Shown piece by piece: positions 34,145 to 39,932 of a stretch of DNA of 53,226 nt. A model generated the notes under the pieces. That model was not told where the DNA came from, did no database searches, and was given only the letters and a program-made list of their open reading frames with translations. The translations under genes were made by a program, and so were the position numbers. The DNA is from a virus. The DNA is taken from IMG/VR virus record IMGVR_UViG_3300003322_000337, positions 1 to 53,226 of that record, one strand, 5' to 3'. Position 1 is the stretch's first letter. Each line of letters begins with the position of its first letter.

Positions 34145-34588
34145 TTAGGCCGTGGCTCGGCCCTGAAGTTCTCGTAGGCGCTGCTGCAGCGCGGCCACCT
34201 CGGCGGCCCGGCTGTCGCGCACGACGACATCGCAGCCCATCTGTTCGGCCAGCCACTGCAGCGGCGCGAGCGACTTGGTCGCGCGCATGAACGTCACCAG
34301 CCGATTGCCGTAGAGGCCCGCGGTGCCCTTGAGCACCTTGCACATGTAGCTGTGGCTGATGCCGACCTGGTCGGCGATCTCGTAGTCGTCCTCGCCGCAG
34401 CGCTGCACGGCGTAGCGCAGCGCGCCGACGTGCGTGCTGACGGCTATGAAGGACTGATCTGCCAGGACAGGCGCCGCGCTGGGCACCTCCCCGATCAGGG
34501 CCAAATCACCCTGATCTGTCGAATCCTTTCCCGGTCTTTCTCGATCTTTCCATTGGCTCTCGCCAAAACTTCGTCCCATGGACTTCAT
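34145..34588 (-). CDS. CII-like / phage HTH transcription regulator
   Basis: 147 residues from the ATG at 34588, chosen because GGGGA precedes it at good spacing. A helix-turn-helix is seen at about residues 65-90 (DDYEIADQVGISHSYMCKVLKG), then ALAPLQWLAEQMGCDVV-like sequence and a C-terminal coiled coil (VAALQQRLRELQG), the layout of CII-type proteins (PF06892-like) that act as tetramers. Its ribosome binding site lies within one arm of a 12-bp inverted repeat. Expected to control early gene choice. Confidence 0.65.
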   Translation of the reverse strand: MKSMGRSFGESQWKDRERPGKDSTDQGDLALIGEVPSAAPVLADQSFIAVSTHVGALRYAVQRCGEDDYEIADQVGISHSYMCKVLKGTAGLYGNRLVTFMRATKSLAPLQWLAEQMGCDVVVRDSRAAEVAALQQRLRELQGRATA

Positions 34589-34593
34589 CGCGA

Positions 34594-34718
34594 TCCCCAT
34601 CGCAGTTACGGAAACGGCAGGCGCTACGGCCTTTGGGAGCCGACCAGTCCGCCTCGCCCACGCAAGCTGCGATGGGGACGGCCCTTGCGAGGGCTCAACG
34701 AATGGACGGCTCCCAAAG
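34594..34718. repeat. Two interleaved 12-bp inverted repeats
   Basis: TCCCCATCGCAG (34594-34605) pairs with CTGCGATGGGGA (34667-34678), and CTTTGGGAGCCG (34631-34642) pairs with CGGCTCCCAAAG (34707-34718). All matches are perfect. The order is A-B-A'-B' with 36-40 bp steps, filling the gap between divergent genes. A transcript could fold as a pseudoknot; alternatively the four arms are protein-binding half-sites. Confidence 0.8.
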
Positions 34719-34736
34719 AGCGCAGAAGGAGAGGAA

Positions 34737-34931
34737 GTGACCGATACACACGCCTGGGCCGAGCAGGCCCTGCGCAGGACCATTGCGCGCTGCGTGCGCT
34801 CGCTGATCGCCGAGCTGGACCGCAAGGGCCGGGCGTCGATGCGCATCGCGGCTCTGCGTGGCGAAGGACGCGAGCAGGTCGAGCTGGCGAAGTCGCTGCG
34901 CGAGGACGCGAAGAGGGCGGGCCTGGGATGA
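34737..34931 (+). CDS. Small hypothetical protein, antisense to early operon
   Basis: Sixty-four residues from a GTG with AAGGAGAGGAA upstream (very strong site). Helical and basic (LRRTIARCVRSLIAELDRKG, then REDAKRAG). It is divergent from the CII-like gene and lies opposite the expected leftward early transcript. No family recognised. Confidence 0.55.
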   Translation: MTDTHAWAEQALRRTIARCVRSLIAELDRKGRASMRIAALRGEGREQVELAKSLREDAKRAGLG

Positions 34932-35009
34932 CTTGGCCGGCGAAAAGGCGGCTGCCCACTCCCATGGGATGCTTCGGCTTCCACACTGAAGCCACGGGAG
35001 GGGCGAGCC

Positions 35010-35228
35010 ATGGAAGAGTCGGAACAGCACATGCTGCAGCGGCTGGCGATGCTGGAGGCAGCCGTCAACGGACTGATGGCACTGCATCCAGAGCATTGCG
35101 CTGCACTCATCAGCGGCCTGCACGCCTTGCGCGACAGTTGCGTCAAGGCTGGCATGTCGCCTCCGCGCACGTCGCTTCTGCACCTGATGCTGGCCGAACA
35201 GGACGACGCTGCCCAAACTCGGCAATAG
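35010..35228 (+). CDS. Small helical hypothetical protein
   Basis: Seventy-two residues, MEESEQHMLQRLAMLEAAVN, then helices with Cys and His, and a polar end. GGGAGGGGCGAGCC precedes the ATG. Follows the previous plus-strand gene by 78 bp, with a 6-bp hairpin between (34976-34993). Its end overlaps, tail to tail, the minus-strand gene 35143-35415. Function unknown. Confidence 0.55.
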   Translation: MEESEQHMLQRLAMLEAAVNGLMALHPEHCAALISGLHALRDSCVKAGMSPPRTSLLHLMLAEQDDAAQTRQ

Positions 35229-35415
35229 TGGCCACCGCTGCCGCTATAGCGATGCGGCTCAGCACAGCAGCGACGGCCGTCTTTTTGGCGCGGACGCGCC
35301 ATGCCAGCACGACCTTACGCTTCGGCGCGCTGCGCCTGGTGGTCTTGCGCGCCAGCTTCGCGCGTCGCTGGCGCTCTTGCTCGGCCCAAGCATCGAAGGC
35401 GCTGCGCTCAACCAT
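35143..35415 (-). CDS. Putative basic membrane protein after the Cro-like gene
   Basis: Ninety residues from the ATG at 35415 (8-bp overlap with the Cro-like gene). A highly basic N-terminal half (RQRRAKLARKTTRRSAPKRK) is followed by one hydrophobic segment (AAVLSRIAIAAAVATIAEF). It overlaps 86 bp with a plus-strand gene at its end; only one of the two may be real, though both have gene-like composition. Confidence 0.4.
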   Translation of the reverse strand: MVERSAFDAWAEQERQRRAKLARKTTRRSAPKRKVVLAWRVRAKKTAVAAVLSRIAIAAAVATIAEFGQRRPVRPASGAEATCAEATCQP

Positions 35416-35680
35416 GGCCGACCTCCGCCTCGGCCACCGGTGCCGCCACGTCGATGCAGGGCCGGCCTCCCGGGTGGGGCCAGTCGGGGTCGGGGATGCG
35501 GCGCCAGACAACGTCGTCGCGCATGCTCTCGACCGTGTGGGCGCCGTCGGTGGCGCGCTCGAGGTCGGGGCAACGCTCCTTCGGGATGCGGCCCTTCCAG
35601 CCGATGACGCTCGGCGGCTTGATGTTCAGCATTCGGGCTACTGCGGCCGGTCCGCCGAGCTCGTCGATAAGGGTAGGCAT
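35408..35680 (-). CDS. Cro/YdaS-like regulator
   Basis: Ninety residues. The helix-turn-helix is at residues 5-30 (LIDELGGPAAVARMLNIKPPSVIGW), of the YdaS/Cro type; the C-terminal half is P/D-rich with no further motif. It is divergent from the repressor gene and its start codon lies within an operator-like half-site (TAGGCATGC). First gene of the leftward operon, so expected to act as Cro in the switch. Confidence 0.75.
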   Translation of the reverse strand: MPTLIDELGGPAAVARMLNIKPPSVIGWKGRIPKERCPDLERATDGAHTVESMRDDVVWRRIPDPDWPHPGGRPCIDVAAPVAEAEVGHG

Positions 35681-35752
35681 GCGGGCAATCGTAAGGCATG
35701 CCTAGCACTTTCGCAAGCCATGCCTAGCTCGCATTTCGTTAGGCTTGCCTAA
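35674..35752. promoter_or_regulatory. Left operator cluster (divergent promoters)
   Basis: Three dyads: TAAGGCATGCCTAG (35692-35705), AAGCCATGCCTAG (35715-35727) and the perfect TTAGGCTTGCCTAA-like dyad (35739-35752), plus a half-site TAGGCATGC (35674-35682) over the Cro-like start. The third dyad ends on the first base of the repressor ATG, so the repressor mRNA is probably leaderless or nearly so, and blocked when this site is bound. Confidence 0.75.
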
Positions 35753-36177
35753 TGACACTCGCCGAGCGAATCAACACCCTGCTCGCGCGCACGCCAGGGA
35801 CGATTCCGGCCGATTTGGCGCGCATCGCAGGCGTCAGCACCGCCAGCGTCTCCGGCTGGACGACGGGCGACACGAAGTCGATGAAGCCCGATCCGGCGCG
35901 CCGCCTGAGCGTCCACTTCGGGTGCGATCAGAACTGGCTGATGACGGGGCTTGGCGCTCCGAATTGGCGGGAAGGCGACGGGCCCAATGAAGCACCTACA
36001 CCTCCTCCCGAACCAGTCACCATTCGGCAGGCCGTCACCGTCATCCAAAAGATTCTTATGAACGGCAACGATGCTCAGAATGAGAAAATCGGCGAAGCCT
36101 TGAAGTTGCTGGCCCAGTTGCCCGACAGCCCGCGCGCACTTGAGCAGGTCGTCGCGCAGCTTAGCGCGTTGAAATAG
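35752..36177 (+). CDS. CI-like repressor without cleavage domain
   Basis: 141 residues. The N-terminal HTH (DLARIAGVSTASVSGWTTGDTKSM) and the CDQNWLMTGLG segment are typical of phage repressors of this class. A short P/E-rich linker and a 50-residue helical end (probably dimerisation) follow; the S24 peptidase with its Ser/Lys pair is absent. So RecA-driven self-cleavage cannot be the induction route. No ribosome binding site; operators overlap the start. First gene of the lysogeny operon. Confidence 0.8.
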   Translation: MTLAERINTLLARTPGTIPADLARIAGVSTASVSGWTTGDTKSMKPDPARRLSVHFGCDQNWLMTGLGAPNWREGDGPNEAPTPPPEPVTIRQAVTVIQKILMNGNDAQNEKIGEALKLLAQLPDSPRALEQVVAQLSALK

Positions 36178-36189
36178 GGAGAGGACCCC

Positions 36190-36645
36190 ATGAAATGGTT
36201 AGCCGCGTCCTTGCTGGCACTTTCCATGGGCGCCGCGACGGCCCAGGATGCACCTCTTTCCGTCGTCAAGGTTCACGAAGTGGCTGATCGCACGCAGGTC
36301 CAGCTATGCACCTCGGCGCGCGACTGGGTAGCCAAGACGTTCCGAGATTCCAAGGCGGTCATTGAGGTGTACGACCCCGCTGCCGGTCGCATCATCGGCA
36401 AAGGTGCCGCGACGCTTAGCGGCTGGGCCGGAACCTCGTTCACTGTGCTCTTCACATTGCAGATTGACTGCAAAGATGGAAAGTACCGGACCACTTTCGA
36501 CGCCTTTCAGACTCAGACCGAGTACGGTACGCACCCTCTCAAGGAAGACAGCTTGAACAAGCTGCGCACCAAGGCTGAGGCCAGAGCCCTGGAGCTGGAC
36601 ACCTCGCTGCGCACGCATCTGAACTCCAAGCCTGACGACTTCTAA
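36190..36645 (+). CDS. Secreted DUF4468-like protein
   Basis: 151 residues with a clear signal peptide (MKWLAASLLALSMGAATAQ, cleavage after AQ or close). The mature part carries the DUF4468 pattern: W-x-x-K-T-F-R-D-S-K-A-V-I-E, then GRIIGKG and a beta-rich middle. It follows the repressor by 12 bp with AGGGAGAGG ahead, so it is probably made in lysogens and exported to the periplasm. A lysogenic conversion gene; exact role unknown. Confidence 0.7.
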   Translation: MKWLAASLLALSMGAATAQDAPLSVVKVHEVADRTQVQLCTSARDWVAKTFRDSKAVIEVYDPAAGRIIGKGAATLSGWAGTSFTVLFTLQIDCKDGKYRTTFDAFQTQTEYGTHPLKEDSLNKLRTKAEARALELDTSLRTHLNSKPDDF

Positions 36646-36660
36646 TCGCCACGGCTGTCA

Positions 36661-37371
36661 ATGCTCCGATATCAGGACCTCCTCGACATTGGGCTCTCGC
36701 CTGATGCGGAGACGCTGCAGGCGCGGCTCATTGCCGCCGTTGGCCAACTTGGCTTCGGCCTGTGCAGCGGCATGCTGATTCGCGGACGCATCGCCAAGAA
36801 CAACATCCACTCCTTCGGCAACCCGCCAGACGGCTTCCAAGACGTCTTCATCTCGACGGACCTGTGCGCCCGAGACCCATTCGTCGCAGCGTTGCAGGCG
36901 CAGCCAGGGTGCCACGTCTATGACCAGGCGTTCTACGTCCAAGCTGGCGTCGGCGAGCTGTGGGAGCACTACTCCGCCTTCGGCTATCGCCATGGGATGG
37001 CCATCTCCGCCCACGAGTTCAGCCACGCCGAGAGCTTCTGCTTTGGCGTCGACAGCCATGACCCGCTACCCAATGACAAGGCTGCGCTATTCCGCTTGCA
37101 AGGCTACCTCCAGCTGCTGGCGCAGCACGCACATGCCGCCTCGAAGCGGCTCCACACGCCCGCGCCGGCCGTCGACCTGAACACGGTCAGCAGGGAGGAG
37201 GCCGACGCCCTGCAATGGGCTGCCGACGCTCAATCGGTGTGGCTGACCAGGGGCAAGGTCGTCATCTCCAAGCACGGGGCCGCTCAGCACCGGGCAATGG
37301 CCAAGGTTGGCGCGACGTCGGCGCCCATAGCCATATTGCGAGCCATCGAGGGTGGCCTGATAGATCGTTGA
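36661..37371 (+). CDS. LuxR-type receptor/regulator 1
   Basis: 236 residues. Residues 20-165 fit the autoinducer-binding domain: a DPFVAAL segment (Asp72-Pro73, matching TraR D70-P71), and WEHYSAFGYRHGMAISAH with the conserved Gly. Residues normally Trp57 and Tyr61 in TraR are Phe here, so the ligand may differ. Residues 173-236 form a LuxR HTH (TVSREEADALQWAADAQS ... KVGATSAPIAILRA) lacking the usual GKS glycine. Third gene after the repressor; no clear Shine-Dalgarno, 15 bp after the DUF4468 stop. Confidence 0.72.
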   Translation: MLRYQDLLDIGLSPDAETLQARLIAAVGQLGFGLCSGMLIRGRIAKNNIHSFGNPPDGFQDVFISTDLCARDPFVAALQAQPGCHVYDQAFYVQAGVGELWEHYSAFGYRHGMAISAHEFSHAESFCFGVDSHDPLPNDKAALFRLQGYLQLLAQHAHAASKRLHTPAPAVDLNTVSREEADALQWAADAQSVWLTRGKVVISKHGAAQHRAMAKVGATSAPIAILRAIEGGLIDR

Positions 37372-37403
37372 GGCTCGCGCAACTGGAAATACTGACAGCT
37401 AGT

Positions 37404-37418
37404 AGATTTACCCGAGTA
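37404..37418 (+). promoter_or_regulatory. 15-bp shared element, copy 1
   Basis: AGATTTACCCGAGTA, identical to the minus-strand sequence at 38225-38239 before the second LuxR gene. A CTAG lies a few bases upstream in both. Candidate binding site common to the peptide and LuxR2 transcripts. Confidence 0.55.
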
Positions 37419-37424
37419 TTGCCA

Positions 37425-37462
37425 CAGTGAGTTCAGGCCGTTTTTGGCCTGCCAACTCACTG
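37425..37462 (+). promoter_or_regulatory. Strong stem-loop upstream of the 19-codon ORF
   Basis: CAGTGAGTT and CAGGCC pair with GGCCTG and AACTCACTG: 15 bp of stem with a two-base bulge (CC) and loop GTTTTT. It ends one base into the ribosome binding site GGAGGG. No T-run follows, so it is more like a translation-control structure or operator dyad than a terminator. Confidence 0.7.
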
Positions 37463-37470
37463 GAGGGAAT

Positions 37471-37530
37471 ATGCGCTTTTTCGAAATCCTGGCTGAGCTG
37501 TTCGGCATCCCCGTCGTCGGCGGAGGTTGA
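37471..37530 (+). CDS. Candidate 19-residue peptide gene
   Basis: MRFFEILAELFGIPVVGGG, stop TGA. The ribosome binding site GGAGGGAAT-ATG is excellent and directly follows the strong hairpin. The peptide is amphipathic then hydrophobic with a Gly-rich end, reminiscent of short secreted or imported signalling peptides (for example the GG-ending SHP class in Gram-positive bacteria) or of a type I toxin. It lies between two LuxR-type genes, 1 bp from the stop of the convergent second one. Coding status is unproven. Confidence 0.45.
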   Translation: MRFFEILAELFGIPVVGGG

Positions 37531-37531
37531 A

Positions 37532-38212
37532 TTACCCGGCGGCCTGTAGCCGCCGGACTTCGGAGGGCTGAATCCAGCCCTCGTCGATGGCCATCATCGC
37601 TGCAGCCAAGGTGTTCTCCACACCGCAGCGAATCCGCGCCCGTTCAAGATGGCCCTCGACAGTGCGGGCGCTGATCCCCAGCGCTCCCGCCGCTTCCTTG
37701 GTGCTTGAACTGGCCAGGTAGTACAGCAGGCACTGCAGCTCGCGCTCGCTCAGCGGGCAGGCCTTTGCCGGTGCCAACGCGAACCAAGGCAGCATGCTTT
37801 GGGCGGAGGCGCTCGCGGCCATCATCAACTCCATGATCGATGTCGGCGGCTGATCGGTCGCAAAGACCACCAGACAACCGCTCTTCGCGCCGCGCATGTA
37901 GATCGCGCAGCCATGGTCATACCCCGTGATCGCCAGCATGCCGGGCTTCAGCTCGACCGACGGCACGGGCGTCTGCGTCACCGCCACCAACAGCCGATCC
38001 ACAGCCAAGCGCCCTCGGGGCGCCTTGAGCATCTCTTCCACGCCAGGCCCGCCACTGTGGAAGTACTCCGCCACTCGTCGCTGCGAAACGCCGATGAGTC
38101 TCAGCACCAAAAAGCGCTGCGCTCCTGTCTCCTCACAAATGGTCCCCATTGACCTGGCAAAGCGCTCGGGACTTTCCGGCGCCGAGAGCTCATCGTAGTG
38201 GCTCGAAAACAT
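37532..38212 (-). CDS. LuxR-type regulator 2
   Basis: 226 residues from the ATG at 38212, chosen because AGGGGAAGAG precedes it; a longer frame to 38281 lacks such a site. The C-terminal HTH (residues about 152-214: PLSERELQCLLYYLASSSTKEAAGALGISARTVEGHL) is a canonical LuxR/GerE domain. The N-terminal 140 residues are a probable ligand-binding alpha/beta domain (FLVLRLIG, GYDHGCAIYMRGAKSGCLVVFA). Convergent with LuxR 1 and the peptide ORF. The coding end forms a perfect GC hairpin (CCGGCGGC/GCCGCCGG). Confidence 0.75.
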   Translation of the reverse strand: MFSSHYDELSAPESPERFARSMGTICEETGAQRFLVLRLIGVSQRRVAEYFHSGGPGVEEMLKAPRGRLAVDRLLVAVTQTPVPSVELKPGMLAITGYDHGCAIYMRGAKSGCLVVFATDQPPTSIMELMMAASASAQSMLPWFALAPAKACPLSERELQCLLYYLASSSTKEAAGALGISARTVEGHLERARIRCGVENTLAAAMMAIDEGWIQPSEVRRLQAAG

Positions 38213-38224
38213 CTCTTCCCCTGC

Positions 38225-38239
38225 TACTCGGGTAAATCT
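38225..38239 (-). promoter_or_regulatory. 15-bp shared element, copy 2
   Basis: On the minus strand AGATTTACCCGAGTA, 12 nt before the LuxR 2 ATG. A TGCCTAGC, like the repressor operator half-site, lies just upstream (minus strand, around 38244-38251). Confidence 0.55.
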
Positions 38240-38412
38240 GCCAGCTAGGCAGCTTGAGGCCAACCCGTCAAACTCGCTCATCGCTGCATCTTGATTGTGC
38301 TGGCCGCAACCCCTAGAAGCTCTTCATTAGAGGCCGTTAGGCCCACTGCTTCACGGGATTGTTGCGCCGGTCAATATTCACATTCCGGGGCGCTATAGGA
38401 GAGGTCGAACCA

Positions 38413-38718
38413 GTGCCGTTCACAGAACAGAAAGTGGCCCAACAGAGGGCCGCTGTCCAAAGCATCGCGGGCTTTGCCGCTGACGAGCTGGAGCGCATCG
38501 CCGCCATGTCCCAGACGCTTCTTGAGCTCATGAAGCAGCCGCGCTTCTACAGATCGCCGACCCTCGCGGCGGCGCAGTTGTCCGCCATATCCGACCTGGC
38601 CGAGACAGCCATGGCCAGCATTGACCAGATGGCGGAGGCCGCCGGCGTTGTCCGCGACAGATCTTCTGCGCAAGCCATAGTGGCTGCCGAGCAAGCAGCG
38701 CACGGCGCCTCGCACTAA
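38413..38718 (+). CDS. Hypothetical helical protein before the right operators
   Basis: 101 residues from a GTG at 38413 (TAGGAGAGG upstream). Almost entirely helical, alanine-rich (FAADELERIAAMSQTLLELM ... AETAMASIDQMAEAAGVV), phasin-like in composition only. It lies upstream of the right operator set on the plus strand. Function unknown. Confidence 0.6.
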   Translation: MPFTEQKVAQQRAAVQSIAGFAADELERIAAMSQTLLELMKQPRFYRSPTLAAAQLSAISDLAETAMASIDQMAEAAGVVRDRSSAQAIVAAEQAAHGASH

Positions 38719-38726
38719 GCAAATCG

Positions 38727-38796
38727 CTAGGTGTTTACACCTAGTTAGCAATTCCGCTAGGCATACCTATTGACCAAAACGCTAGGTATGCCTAGC
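38727..38796. promoter_or_regulatory. Right operator cluster
   Basis: Three dyads: CTAGGTGT-TT-ACACCTAG (38727-38744, perfect), CTAGGCATACCTA (38757-38769) and GCTAGGTATGCCTAGC (38781-38796). They share the CTAGG half-site with the left cluster. They lie just upstream of the rightward early/recombination operon, so the same repressor probably shuts it in the lysogen. Confidence 0.75.
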
Positions 38797-38845
38797 ATTC
38801 GTTCCGTGCCCAAGAAAACGCCATCCGGCGGGGCAGGGAGCAGGG

Positions 38846-39220
38846 ATGCAAGCACAGGTCGAAGAAGCGGCACGGGCGGAAGCTCTGCCACTCGCCAGGG
38901 TCGCCGCGGTTGAGCTGCAGTTGCAGGACGCGCGCCGCGACCTGCAGGAGTTGGTCGACGAGCGGAGCGAGCTGTTCCGCCGCGCTGATGTGGCCTCAGC
39001 CCTGGCGTGCGACCCGGACCAGCCGACCATCCAGCGCAACACCGAGGCGACGCGGCACCGCCTGTCGGCTTTCCTGCTGTCGGGTCAGATCGACTCGCTG
39101 ACGAAGCGCATCGCCCGGCTCGAATCTGCCCTCAAGTCTGCGCCGACGCAGGCTGCGGCCGTCGCGCTGAGCCGCGACCAGATCGAGGGCATGGACGACA
39201 TGGCAGGGGCGCTGGCATGA
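38846..39220 (+). CDS. Coiled-coil hypothetical protein, first of right operon
   Basis: 124 residues with E/R/L/A-rich helices (LQLQDARRDLQELVDERSELF, SLTKRIARLESALK). First gene after the right operators, so likely immediate early. GGGAGCAGGG precedes the ATG. Function unknown. Confidence 0.65.
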   Translation: MQAQVEEAARAEALPLARVAAVELQLQDARRDLQELVDERSELFRRADVASALACDPDQPTIQRNTEATRHRLSAFLLSGQIDSLTKRIARLESALKSAPTQAAAVALSRDQIEGMDDMAGALA

Positions 39221-39591
39221 GCGCCGCCGCCCTCCCCCTCTGGACCTGGAAGGCGCTGGACAACGGCGCCATCATCCTGGTCGATGCCGAAGGCCACACC
39301 GTCATGGACTGCGTGCGCCGGAGCATGCAGGCGTGCGTGCCGCGCTTCCCGACGTGGCCCGGTATCGAGCTGGGCCAGCCTCGCGCCGGCCGGCCGGGTG
39401 TCATGGCGATGGCGCATTCCTGGATGGACGCCGACGGCGCGCTGACGCACCCCTATGCGCTGCAGCTCGCCGCGGCCCCGGCGCTGCACGAAGCGCTGAG
39501 CTTCGCCGTGCGCTTCCATGACCAACTGACCCCGGCCGACGCCGCGCGCATGCGCTCCGCGCTGGACCTGGCCGGCGGGAGCGTGTCATGA
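39217..39591 (+). CDS. Hypothetical early protein
   Basis: 124 residues from an ATG overlapping the upstream stop. A W/D-containing start (PLWTWKALDNGAIILVDAEG) and a C-terminal helix (LHEALSFAVRFHDQL). Resembles small phage proteins encoded near ERF genes. Unknown role. Confidence 0.6.
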   Translation: MSAAALPLWTWKALDNGAIILVDAEGHTVMDCVRRSMQACVPRFPTWPGIELGQPRAGRPGVMAMAHSWMDADGALTHPYALQLAAAPALHEALSFAVRFHDQLTPADAARMRSALDLAGGSVS

Positions 39592-39815
39592 GCATCGTCA
39601 GCCTCACCCAGTGGGAAGACGACGCGGGCACTTGCAACCCCTGCCCTGGCGAGCTGGGGCCGGCCGAGGCCCTGCAGTGCGAGCCCGCCAGCGTGCCGCC
39701 GCCCGTTCCGTGGCGCGCCCTCGGCGCCGGCTGTGCGGTCCTGCTGATGGTGCCGCTGGTCGCCCACCTCGTGCTGCGCGCCCTCCCCTACGTCGCCCAG
39801 GTGGCCGCGCGATGA
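39588..39815 (+). CDS. Small single-span membrane protein
   Basis: Seventy-five residues; one membrane segment (CAVLLMVPLVAHLVLRALPYV, about 49-69) after a Cys/Pro-rich soluble part. Four-base overlaps at both ends. Unknown. Confidence 0.55.
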   Translation: MSIVSLTQWEDDAGTCNPCPGELGPAEALQCEPASVPPPVPWRALGAGCAVLLMVPLVAHLVLRALPYVAQVAAR

Positions 39816-39925
39816 ACCTCGACCAGACCGCCGAAGAGGCGCTGAGCCTCATCACCGCCGGCGGCGCCCTGGCCGCCTGCCTCCTGTTCGTTGCCGCACT
39901 CGCGGCGCCATTCGTATTGATCTGA
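39812..39925 (+). CDS. 37-residue membrane peptide
   Basis: MNLDQTAEEALSLITAGG, then a hydrophobic span (ALAACLLFVAALAAPFVLI) to the end. The ATG overlaps the previous stop (ATGA). The size suits an inner-membrane small protein; unknown role. Confidence 0.5.
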   Translation: MNLDQTAEEALSLITAGGALAACLLFVAALAAPFVLI

Positions 39926-39932
39926 GGAAACC

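Noticed and set aside
34145-35302. A 385-codon minus-strand frame ending in the CII-like protein
   Set aside because: Only the last 147 codons look like protein and have a ribosome binding site; the rest is low-complexity and lies opposite two better plus-strand ORFs.
34352-35752. A 466-codon plus-strand frame across the immunity region
   Set aside because: Runs antisense to the Cro-like and CII-like genes and through operators; no motifs.
37380-37470. A classical lux box (CTG-N10-CAG, 20-bp dyad) upstream of the peptide ORF
   Set aside because: No segment fits the spacing; the only clear signals are the 15-bp element and the large hairpin.
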